From NCBI GenBank assembly GCA_905221615.1, contig CAJNDT010001001.1, positions 334,359-398,358 of the forward strand: a DNA stretch of 64,000 nt, written 5' to 3'. This DNA is from Symbiodinium sp. CCMP2592 (lineage: Eukaryota > Sar > Dinophyceae > Suessiales > Symbiodiniaceae). The notes under the pieces were generated by a model. It worked only from the letters and a program-made list of their open reading frames with translations. It had not been told where the DNA came from and searched no databases. Each line of letters starts with the position of its first letter. Position 1 is the first letter of the stretch. Positions 37,408 to 46,805 of the stretch are shown here, piece after piece. A program made the position numbers and the translations under genes.

Positions 37408-39466
37408 CTGGCCAGTGGCTGAACGGTCATCGCAAAGAAGCTTGACAGCTCCAGTTGCTGTCGCACAGCGATGGCGTGACCGCAGGATCAGCTGCTTGAA
37501 GATCCACGGTTGAAGGTGTGCTTGCCAGTGTGCCACGGCCAAGAGATGTGGTTCGAATGTTCTTGATCAGTTGCTCAATGCGTTGCCTTGACCAGGCAAT
37601 GCACTGTCGTAAAGCGATGGCGTCACCGCAGCCTCAGCTGCTGTGGGTAGTGCTGTGGGTTGCTGTCGTGCTTGTTTTTATAAGACCTTTCATCATCTTA
37701 ACGGTAGCCTACGGTCTACCGGTGTCCTCTAACGCGCGCGCCAGTGCGCGCGCGCGCGTTGTGGGAGCCCTGAGGCGACCCAGGGCCGGGCCTTGCTCTT
37801 CTCAGCTCGGCCGCTGTCTCCGGCTTCAAGTCCCCTAGGGGTAGCCCCGTTACGACCCCGCCCTAGGCTCTCTTTAAAGAGTCGCCACGAGGACTGCACT
37901 CTAAAAGGCTTTTTTTTTGATTTTTACATGTAAATAACACAGTTCCAGCGAAGCTTGCTTTCGAACAGCATTGGAAGCTCCAGCAAACTAAGCTCTTTGA
38001 AGCTGTCTCCAAGCTTCCTCTATATGGTTTTGCACGCTCTAAACCACTAACTCCTTCTTGAAGCTTTGAAAGCTTGTTAACTTGCTGAAATAGCTTAAAA
38101 ATCAGCGAAAGCCTGGAAAAACAAAGAAAACTCCAGACTACGCTTACGTTTAAATGATATCTCTTGCATTTTCAGACAGGGTTTGATGCCCTCTATACCA
38201 CTGAACTAGTGTTGAAACTTTCGAACGCTTCTAACTTCAAAAAATAGCAACTCTCGTTTGGAAAGATCGCGCTCGAAACGAAAAGTGTAAAGTTTCAGCA
38301 TCTGGGAAGTACTTAAAGCTGATATGAAGGCATTTTCGAGCTGGATTTGATCCCGGTCAATATTTAACTTGGATTCCCGATGTCTAAATCCATGCTAACT
38401 GCAAATAATACTGACTAAACTTTGAAAATTTCGGTTTTCAGAACGTTTTTTAGTTTTTTCGAATGTGCGCAGCCTTTTAAAAGCTATCTCTGGCATTTTT
38501 GGACAGAGCTTGAACCTATGAAACTTTTGGAATACCTCCCGCAGCTCGCAACGAATGTTCGCATAACTTCCGAGTCAAGTCGGCTAGATCCGGATCCCGG
38601 TTCCCGGAAAAAAAAAATCCAAAACCCTACAAGTTAAGGGTTTGAAAATTTTTTTTTGGATAACTTCGTTTTTTTATTAAAACGAACGCAGATTCAGATA
38701 GAGGGGATCAAACCATATATACTTGTATGGTCGCCAGGTCTTTAAACGGAAGAAAAAAAAATTCGACCTCCTCAGATCCACGAAATTAGCTATTTTCAGT
38801 GGTTTGCTACACGAAATCGATTTAAAACGCGGCTATTTGGCTTAGTTAGATCATTTCATGTAGGGGGATATGGATAACAGCTGAAACGGAGCAAGTCGTC
38901 AAAATCCGACTTCCCTGATTTGAGCTTTTTTCCAGGTTTCAGCCTCATTTGCCTTGCTAGTAAGTTTAGAAAACTTCAAGAAGGAGTTAGTGGTTTAGAG
39001 CGTGCAAAACCATATAGAGAAAGCTTAGAGACAGCTCCCAAGAGCTTACTTTGCTAAGGCTTCCAATGGTGTCCGAAAGCGAACTTCGCTGGAACTGTGT
39101 TATTTACATGTACAAATCAAAAAAAAGCGTTTTGGAGTGCCGTCCTCGTGGCGACTTTTAAAGGGAGCCTAGGGCGGGGACGTAACGTGGCTACCCCTAG
39201 CGGACCTGAAGCCGGAGAGCCCCAGAGCCGAGAGGCGCTTCGCTCCCGAGAGTCTGGGTCTCCAACAACGCGCGCGCGCGCGCACTGGCGCGCGCGTTAG
39301 AGGACACCGGCAGACCGTAGGCTACCGTTAAGATGATGAAAGGTCTTATAAGAAACAAGCACTACCCACAGCAGCTGAGGCTGCGGTCACGCCATCGCTT
39401 TACGACAGCTAACAGGGCTGTTACATCAAGTTTCTTTGCGATGACCGTTCAGCCACTGGCCAGTGA
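37408..39466. repeat. ~2-kb foldback (long inverted repeat) with ~900-bp loop
   Basis: The left arm is about 37408-38065 and the right arm about 38965-39466; paired positions sum to about 77,030. Matching anchors include AAGACCTTTCATCATCTTAA (37682) with its complement ending at 39347, a (CG)n run (about 37732-37758 and 39271-39297), and TTTTGCACGCTCTAAACCAC (about 38027) with its complement near 39000. The left arm carries about 150 extra bases near its outer end. The loop (38066-38964) is AT-rich with T/A homopolymers and no gene. Confidence 0.85.
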
Positions 39467-39544
39467 CCTTGCCGTCCGACAGCAGTAATCATAGGTCTTT
39501 TCCCTTCATTTTATGTGTCCTCGTTCACATAGCAGAAGCCACCG

Positions 39545-41345
39545 CAAAAGATTTTTTAAATTGATTTACTTAAAACAAGCAAGCAACGGTGTTGACACCA
39601 TAGGAATTTTAAGGTTTAGCAACAGCAGGAATTTCGATCTTTTACTTGCTTTACTTAAAACAAGCAAGCAACGGTGTTGATGCCACAGGAATTTTAAGGT
39701 TTAGCGGCAGTAGCCACCCAATTTTTTTACTTGCTTTACTTAAAACAAGCAGGCAACGGTGTTGACACCATAAGAATTTTAAGGTTTAGCGACGGTAGCA
39801 ACTTTAATTTTTTACTTGCTGTACTTAAAACAAGCAGGCAACGGTGTTGACATCATAGGAATTTTAGGGTTTAACGACAGCAACCCACCTACAGCGTTTC
39901 ATTTAAGGCTTTTCTTGGCAGACAAAAGCAAAACGCACGTATGTGACACCGATGTGCCTTTTTGGATTGGCGCGCACCGGCGCATGCGTTCCAGGCCACC
40001 GGTAGACAGTGGGTTGGTAAAGGGTTTCAGCTTTTCGGTCATCGCAAAGAAACTTGACAGCCGTGGTTGCTATCCTCAAGCGATGGCGTGACCGCAGCTT
40101 CAACCGTTATGGGCAATGCTTTTTGTTTTGAAAGTGTGGATGCACGAAAGTGGACACAGTGCGATGTGGAAATACTGAAAGACATGAAATTAAATGTGAT
40201 CTCGCTCACAGCAGCAACTTCAATCTTTTACTTGCTTTACTTAAAGCAAGCAACCAACGGTGTTCACACCATAAGAATTTTAGGGTTTAGCGACAGTGCC
40301 AACTTCAATCTTTTACTTGCTTCACTTAAAACAAGCAAGCAACGGTATTGACACCATGGGAATTTTAGGGTTTAGCGACCGTGGTAAGTTCAATCTTTGA
40401 CGTGCTTTACTAAGAACAGGCAAGCAACGGCGATGGTACCATATAAAATTTAGGGTTTAGCGACAGCACCAGGTTCAATCTTTTAGTTGCTGTACGTAAA
40501 ACAGACAAGCAACGGAATTATACGAATTTTAGTATTTAGCGACATTAGCAATCTCAACATTATACTTGTTCTACTTAAAACAAGCAAGCAACGGTGTCGG
40601 CGCCATACGAATTTCAAGGTTTAACGACAGCAGCAACTGCTGTCTTTCACTTGCTTTATTTAAAACAAGCAAGCAACGGTGTTGACACCAAGCGACATTT
40701 AGGGTTTAGCGTCTTTCAGTTGCTGTATTTAAAACAGACAAGCAACGGAATTATACGAATTTTAGTATTTAGCGACATTAGCAATCTCAAAATTATACTT
40801 GTTCTACTTAAAACAAGCAAGCAACGGTGTCGGCGCCATAGGAATTTTGAGGTTTAACGACAGCAGCAACTGCAGTCTTTCACTTGCTTTATTTAAAACA
40901 AGCAAGCAACGGTGTTGACACCAAGCGACATTTAGGGTTTAGCGACAGCAACAACTTGCATCTTGTTCTACTTAAAACAAGCCAGCAACGATGGTGACAC
41001 CATGACATTTTTCGGGTCTAGCGACAAACAAGCCACGGTGTTGGCACCATAGGAATTTTAAGGTGTAGCGATGGCCGCAACTTGAGTCTTTAGCTTGCTT
41101 CACTTAAAACAAGCAAGCAACGGTGTTTACACCATATGGAAATTAGGGTTTAGCGATCGCAGCAACTTCAACCGTTTACTTGCTCTACTTAAAACAAGCA
41201 AGCAACGGTGTTTAGCGACAGCAGCACCTTCGATACTTTACTTGCTTTACTTAAAAGAAGCATACAACGGTGTTGCAACCATACGAATTTTCGGGTTTAG
41301 CGATAGCAGCAACTTCAGTCCTTCGCTTGCTTTACTTGAAACAAG
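39545..41345 (-). repeat. 85-bp satellite, right array, inverted relative to the left array
   Basis: The same unit in reverse complement: GTTTAG anchors at 39614, 39699, 39784 and 39869 keep the 85-bp period. The array is interrupted at about 39890-40200 by a fragment resembling the foldback arm (CGGTCATCGCAAAGAAACTT, then AAGCGATGGCGTGACCGCAG). Units resume to about 41345, several of them truncated or diverged. It is roughly twice as long as the left array. Confidence 0.85.
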
Positions 41346-41905
41346 CAATCAACGAGGTTCTCCGATGAGCAACCAGTCGGTGCAGCGCAAAGTCTCCAGT
41401 TGGTACACAGAAGCGGCTGTTTTTGCTCGAGATGCACCACCAAATTGACCCTGCGGACAGAATGCTGTCGAGGCAGGCCGAACAACAACATTCTCGTGCT
41501 GGCCTTCAACTGGGCAGTTAAAAAAGGCATGATTGCTATCGTAAAGCGACGGCGTGACCGCAGCATCAGCTGGTTCGAGCGATGCTTTATTTCTGAACCA
41601 GCTCTCTTGAGAAGCTTGCCGCCAGAAACAATTTTTTAAGGTTTGGCGTGTTTTAAGAGGTCGCAACTTTTCTAGAGTTTAACGACTGCAAGGAAACAGC
41701 ACTGTGGCCTGCTTGATTGTTTCAATGCTTACGAACTGTAATAGATTCGTTGAGGTGTATGTAAATTAGTTGTTAAAAGTTCAAGCCGAAAGAAATAAAA
41801 CCTTTAAATCTAATGTGAGGGGATTCTCTGGGCGGGTGGGGTTTCTTCTAGAAGATAGCTTGACTAGAAATAGCTTGACGTGAAATCTTCAAAGTCAGAG
41901 CTGCT
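41346..41905. other. outer end of the satellite/foldback structure and flank
   Basis: The segment at about 41525-41580 (ATCGTAAAGCGACGGCGTGACCGCAG and following) is a further copy of the arm fragment found at 37470, 37613 and 40075, so arm-like sequence caps the right array. No gene is seen. Confidence 0.5.
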
Positions 41906-41942
41906 GAACCCTAAACCCTAAACCCTAAACCCTAAACCCTAA
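41906..41942 (+). repeat. short telomere-like CCCTAAA run
   Basis: Five CCCTAAA units. Confidence 0.75.
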
Positions 41943-42024
41943 AACCGGAAACCCTTCAACCCGCTCTCCAGCCTCGAACTATCCCCGGGACATGCTTGAA
42001 GAGCAGGCGGAGCTCGAGGCTGCG

Positions 42025-42160
42025 GCGCACCCTTTTTCTAGACCTAAGAGTAACCTGGGAATAAAAAGGGTGCCCTTTTTGGTTTAAAGGGGCTTATAAG
42101 GGAACCTAAGCCTCAAAAAAGGGAATAAGGGCCTACTCTGGGTCCTAGTTTTCTGAGACT
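42025..42160. mobile_element. MITE-like foldback, family G
   Basis: Imperfect inverted ends: TTCTAGACCTAAGAGTAACC on the left and GGGCCTACTCTGGGTCCTAG on the right. Inner GGGAATAAAAAGGG and CAAAAAAGGGAATAAGG words are also related. One copy seen, so boundaries are approximate. Confidence 0.4.
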
Positions 42161-42289
42161 TTCGGGTTTAGGGCTTAAGGGATGGACCAAAGCAAAAGGA
42201 AAGGTCTTTAGTCCGGGGATAGGGTTTAGTTAGGGCCGAATTCCTAAGCCCAAAACCCCAAAAGCCCTAACTAAAGAAATGCCTTCCGT

Positions 42290-42552
42290 AACCCCTAAAC
42301 CCTAAAACCCTAAACCCCAAACCCCCAAACCCTAAACCCCTAAACCCTAAACCCTAAAACCCTAAACCCTAAACCCCTGAACCCAAAAACCCTAAACCCC
42401 TAAACCCTAAACCCTAAACCCTAAACCCCTGAACCCAAAAACCCTAAACCCCTAAACCCTAAACCCCTAAACCCCTAAACCCCTAAACCCTAACCCCTAA
42501 ACCCCTAATCCCTAAACCCTAAACCCCTGAACCCCTAAACCCCTAAACCCAA
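42290..42552 (+). repeat. telomere-like CCCTAAA block
   Basis: About 35 mixed CCCTAAA/CCCCTAAA units, with CCCCTGAACCCAAAAACCCT repeated at about 42365 and 42426. C-rich strand on plus. Confidence 0.85.
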
Positions 42553-42664
42553 AACTTCCTTCTTGGGGACGGACGCTTCAGGGCTTCGGTCGGGAGCTTG
42601 AGGTGTAGAGGGCTTTTGGAGCTTTTTGCACTGAGGCCAAAAGGGTTTAGGGCTTTTTTTGTTC

Positions 42665-42775
42665 TAGGGTTTAGGGTTTAGGGTTGTTTTCTAGGGTTTA
42701 GGGTTTAGGGTTTAGGGTTTAGGGTTGTTTTCTAGGGTTTAGGGTCTAGGGTTTAGGGTTTAGGGTTTAGGGTTG
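42665..42775 (+). repeat. telomere-like TTTAGGG block
   Basis: TTTAGGG units split into three groups by GGTTGTTTTCTAGGG spacers. It lies 110 bp right of the C-rich block, repeating the arrangement seen at 8757-9232. Confidence 0.85.
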
Positions 42776-42868
42776 GGGTAGGGATTCCTTAATATGAACC
42801 CTATTGTGGGAACGATTCTTGGGGTAGGGATTCCTTAATATGAACCCTATTGCGGGAACCCTAATCCT
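42772..42868. repeat. direct repeat of ~53 bp
   Basis: TTGGGGTAGGGATTCCTTAA occurs at about 42773 and 42826, each followed by TATGAACCCTATTG and GGGAAC. Confidence 0.8.
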
Positions 42869-42880
42869 ATGACTTTTGGG

Positions 42881-43960
42881 TTTAGGGCTCCGTGTTTCTG
42901 GGGCTCAGGCGGGGGGGAGAGTTTGTACGTGTTTAGGGTGGGCGGCTTAGGGGTGGTGTTGGGGGTTGTGGGTTTAGGTAGGGTTCAGGGTTTAGGGTTT
43001 GGGTTGGGGCGGGGGTGGGGGTAGGTGCTGGGTTTAGGGCTAGGGTCTAGATGTTGGAGTGTTGGGTGGAGGGGCTTAGGGCCTATGGCCTTGGCTTCAG
43101 ATGTCAGGGTTGGGGTGGGCGCAGGGTGTGCGATTCAGGGTCTTGGGTTTCTAAACAAGTTTTAACTTCTCTTGCTTGACACTTGGACGAATAAAATCAA
43201 GCGTCGGCTCGGACATACCAAACGATACTGATTCTACGTTAGCAGGCCTTGCTATAAAGGAATGCGGTTACTAGTTTGATATTACGGGGCTGTAAATCCG
43301 ATAGGATTCCTTAGGGGGTGGGGATTTCTACCTTTATCCGACATGGATTCTGAGGCCCTGTTTGAGGCCGAGGGTTCCTCATGCGGATTCTTGGAGTTCT
43401 AGGATTTAGGGTGTGGAGCCTTGCGATGTAGGGCTTATATAAGGCATATTGGCTTGAAAGCTTCTAGGGTTGCAGTCTTGTGGTTTCCGGCTTAACCTTA
43501 TTGAGCCAGTTAAGTTTGGTTGTTTCGGCTTGGAAGCTTAGGTTTGGCGTGTGTGACTTTGGCTGCTGTTGCAGTTTGGCTTTCAGTGCTACTGTCTGCA
43601 TTTAGTCTATGAATCTTCACAGAAGAGGTTCTATACATGTGGGTTTGAAGGATTTAGAGCGCTAGGGATTTTGGAGCATGTTCAGGCATTGTGGGTGTTA
43701 GGGCATCAGGGCATCGAGGGTTCTCTTGCCTTTTGCATGAAGCGCTACAGGTTTCGGGGGTCAGGGCAGTACAACTAGACCCCGGACTCGAAACCCCGCA
43801 CAACCCGTTCTGGCCCAGATAACCTAGCTTCGGGGACTTGTGACTCAGTCATAGCTACCGTCATAATTAGGTCATGAGTCTCCAAGGCAAGGCTTCGATG
43901 TCTTTGGGCTCTGTGGTGCGTGGGGCGAAAGGGTTTTGACGAAGGTCTTCTCTAACCATG
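42881..43960. other. non-coding, no gene seen
   Basis: G-rich with degenerate GGGTTTAGG words to about 43160, then ordinary sequence. The frame at 43569-43778 has no recognisable motif. Confidence 0.35.
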
Positions 43961-44070
43961 AATGTTAGAAGGGGCCCCCACCCTGTAATAGTGGTATAAT
44001 AGGAATATAATAGGGCCCTAATATAATCCTTTTAGCCACAATTACAGGGTGGGGGCAGCTTCTAACATAA
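43961..44070. mobile_element. MITE-like foldback, family D
   Basis: About 108 bp. The left end TGTTAGAAGGGGCCCCCACC, continuing CTGTAAT, is nearly the perfect reverse complement of the right end ATTACAGGGTGGGGGCAGCT followed by TCTAACA. The centre is AT-rich with GGTATAATAGGAATATAATA. Non-coding. Confidence 0.65.
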
Positions 44071-44271
44071 ATGCCCCTGACGTGTGGCCCCCACTAGTCG
44101 TGACGAGGAGGGATCAAGGGATGATAGAAATCGTAGCAAGGCCTCTCTCAGACTCTCCCTTTCCATGCCATCAGTGTGCCGCGGCCTCCTAAACCCTAAC
44201 ACTAAGCAATACATCCTAAACCCCAAATCCTAAACCCTAGGTCCTGCGGGCATTATGGCGTATTCGCACTA

Positions 44272-44375
44272 ATACAGGGGCCTTAAGAAATACCTGTACT
44301 ATTTTGGGGGTTCCTTATTATAACCAAAGTATAAGGGGCCCCAAGACCCTACTCTAATCATTGAGGCGCCGATAC
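44272..44375. mobile_element. MITE-like element, family B (copy B7)
   Basis: Left end ACAGGGGCCTTAAGAAATAC, right end CTAATCATTGAGGCGCCGAT; the interior TTTTGGGGGTTCCTTATTAT is shared with copies B1 and B5. Confidence 0.5.
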
Positions 44376-44941
44376 TAGGTTCAACATAGGAGTCGGTCCA
44401 CGCACGTCACTACGGATTGCTTGGACATTGGTTTTGGGGGTCTGCTGGGGGCCCAGCAATTGAGGGTTTAGGGCTTAGGCACTATCGATGGCACCCTACC
44501 TCCAGCTTTCTTTTGCTTTTTCTATTGTAAACCATCATCGTGATGACTTATGACTATTACTTGTGTTAGCAACATCACATTCATTGTCAGAAGTCATTAT
44601 CATCATTGTTCTTCTTCCTACGTTTATTTGTTGCATTTTTATTGTCATTATCTTTGCTTCGGGGCCCGATCTAGCTCCATCCTCTTTCCCTGCCGGCAGG
44701 AGATCCGAATCAGTGAAACCTGTGCCGCACATCCTACACATCAACACGGTAGAGTTTAGGGTTTAGCGGGGTAGGGTTTAGGGGCTAGGGTTTAGGGCGT
44801 AGTGTTTAGGGCGTGGGGTTTTGGGGTTTAGGGCTTAGGAGTTTAGGGGTTGGGTGCTTCTACGCGTGGTACCGATAAGTTTAAAAAAAAAACACCCTGA
44901 ACGCAACCCTGGACCCCATGTAAGTGGGCTCGGGGTCCTTA
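44376..44941. other. non-coding, degenerate telomere-like words
   Basis: GTTTAGGG-type words lie at 44752-44850. Short open frames at 44535-44766 have no domain signal. Confidence 0.4.
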
Positions 44942-45045
44942 GGGTTCCTTAAAGGGATCTACAGGGGTTCCTTAAAGGGATCTATAGGGTTCCTTAAAGG
45001 GATCTATAGGGTTCCTTAAAGGGATCCATAAGGGCTCCTTAAACC
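44942..45045. repeat. ~25-bp tandem repeat
   Basis: Four units of GGTTCCTTAAAGGGATCTAT with single-base variants. Confidence 0.85.
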
Positions 45046-45147
45046 CTCATACCTTGAACCCTTACTCTGAAACCTAAGAAGGTACCCCTACTCAGAAGTA
45101 TTCACTCATTGTCATTCTGATACCAAGTCCATCATGCTTAGGCACTA

Positions 45148-45255
45148 CTAAAACGGCCTCAATAATTCGAATGGGTTTGGGGGTAGATTATACGGCAATG
45201 ATGACAAGGAACCCCAGGCATAATATTGTTATTTACGTAGGCCACTATATTGAAC
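45148..45255. mobile_element. MITE-like element, family B (copy B8)
   Basis: CGGCCTCAATAATTCGAATG on the left and ATTTACGTAGGCCACTATA on the right; the interior GGTTTGGGGGTAGATTATAC matches copies B1 and B6. Confidence 0.45.
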
Positions 45256-46124
45256 CCAAATGCAAAGTCCACAGTGGACAAGACCTAAACCAAAACCCTA
45301 CATTCGAAACCCCAACACTCCCTGAACCACCTAGATCCCAAACACTGTGAACCCTACAACCTTGAATCGGGGACACAGTACAGGCCTTCGTTTTGGGGCT
45401 CTTTGATACTAGGAATGTACCAAGGAACCCTTAGGAACAATATTGGTAATGATTGAGCTTCTATGTTACCGCTGCTCAGTTCTTTGCTCATTTCTCCGGC
45501 GGGCGACTACCTGCATGACTCGCAAAGGCTTCAAAGCTTACGGCAAAAGGATAGGATTAGGGAAGTTTAGGGTTTGATTAGGGTATGGGGGGATAAATTC
45601 AGGGGTTAGATTCAGAAGCACTTATGGCATGGGGTTTCGGGTTAGCAGTGGGCGTTGGGTGGTTTGAAACTGGTGTGTAGGAGAGGGTGTTAGAATTTTC
45701 GATGGTTGCGTTTCAGGAAACGCAACAGACCTTTATTCAGGAATCTGCATTAGTTCATGTTACAGTAGAGATTACTCTGGCTCGTTGCGATACAAAGAAA
45801 CCGGGGCCTCTCAAATCATGACCCCGACTTGATTAAAACCCGGAACAGCGCCTTTCCATTCGCGCCCTAGACGACACCCTGCCCAGGATAAGTAGAGTCT
45901 CGACTTGTGAACTTGTAGCCCAACTTGTGATCACCCATGATTGCCGTGGAACTCTGGATACGGCTTGAGGTACACCTATTTCTACCTTCCCAGAAACTTC
46001 GCCCCTAAACCCTAAACCGTCAAAAACTAATGTGTATTGGTCGCTCTGCCGACAAGATTTGCGACTTCTCCGGTTCTGGAGGAACTTCAGGAAGCCAAGA
46101 AGCTCTTGATTAGTGTGCGACCAA
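45256..46124. other. non-coding, no gene seen
   Basis: No array, foldback or domain-like frame. Confidence 0.35.
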
Positions 46125-46290
46125 TGGTTTAGGGTTTCGGGGTCAGAGATTAGAGGTTTAGGGGTTTAGGGTTCAGAGGTTTAGGGTTTCGGGGTTTAGG
46201 GGTATCGGGGTTAGAGGTTTACGGGTTTAGGGTTTCAGGGTTTAGGGGTTTGGGGGTTTGGGTTTTAAAGGTTTAGGGTTTAGTGATGGG
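46125..46290 (+). repeat. degenerate telomere-like TTTAGGG block
   Basis: About 18 GGTTTAGGG/GGTTTCGGGG variants just outside the left LTR of the giant retrotransposon. Confidence 0.7.
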
Positions 46291-46398
46291 TTTATGTGTT
46301 GCACTATGCATGCTTGACAGATATTGCCAGTGTTGGTGTGGCGAGTCATCTGCAGCTTTGCTGGGGCATGGTGTTGCAGGTATTGAATGGCGATGTGG

Positions 46399-46403
46399 AA
46401 TCC
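46399..46403. other. target-site duplication, left copy
   Basis: AATCC directly abuts the left LTR and recurs at the right edge of the element (61510-61514). A 5-bp duplication is the usual size for Ty1/copia integrases and fixes the element ends. Confidence 0.85.
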
Positions 46404-46503
46404 TATGTTTACAGGCAGAACAGCCAGAATGCAGACGCATATTTTCTTGAGCCAATGAACGACAGTAGGTGCAGGTGACTAGCTACATCTTCCACAAAAT
46501 ACA
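46404..46503 (-). repeat. 3' LTR (100 bp)
   Basis: Read on the minus strand it begins TGTATTTTGTGGAAGATG and ends CCTGTAAACATA. I find no difference from the other LTR. It contains TTGGCTCAAG (46446-46455), identical to the last ten bases of the dinoflagellate spliced leader. Confidence 0.9.
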
Positions 46504-46513
46504 CCCCCCGCGC
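46504..46513 (-). promoter_or_regulatory. polypurine tract
   Basis: The minus strand reads GCGCGGGGGG immediately before the 3' LTR start TGTATT. This is the expected location of the plus-strand DNA primer in an LTR retrotransposon. Confidence 0.7.
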
Positions 46514-46805
46514 ATCTTAGTGCAACGGTTGAGGCGAAGGCGATGGAAGGAAAGACTAGTCACTAGACCGTCGTGAGCATATCACTTTGTGACAGCGGAA
46601 ACAACTTGCAACAAAAGCAAATTATGCGGCCGATGTTTTGCGCCCTGTGCTGTTTGTACGAGAAGGTTAGCTACCAACCCGTTAGGGCGGTGCCGACGCT
46701 TAAATCTCACTTCACTACTAACCAGACGGCATCTAAATGTCTCAGAATACCATCCCGTTAGGGAGGTGATCAAGCTCGGCGTAATGGGCCGTCGATCAGA
46801 TGACC

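Noticed and set aside
36505-41345. CRISPR-like array
   Set aside because: The repeats are contiguous 85-bp tandem units without spacers, in a genome with eukaryotic features.
46404-46503. LTR ends set at TG...CA rather than TGT...ATA
   Set aside because: With canonical TG...CA ends the flanking five bases do not match (TCCTA versus AATCC); including the extra TA gives a perfect AATCC duplication.
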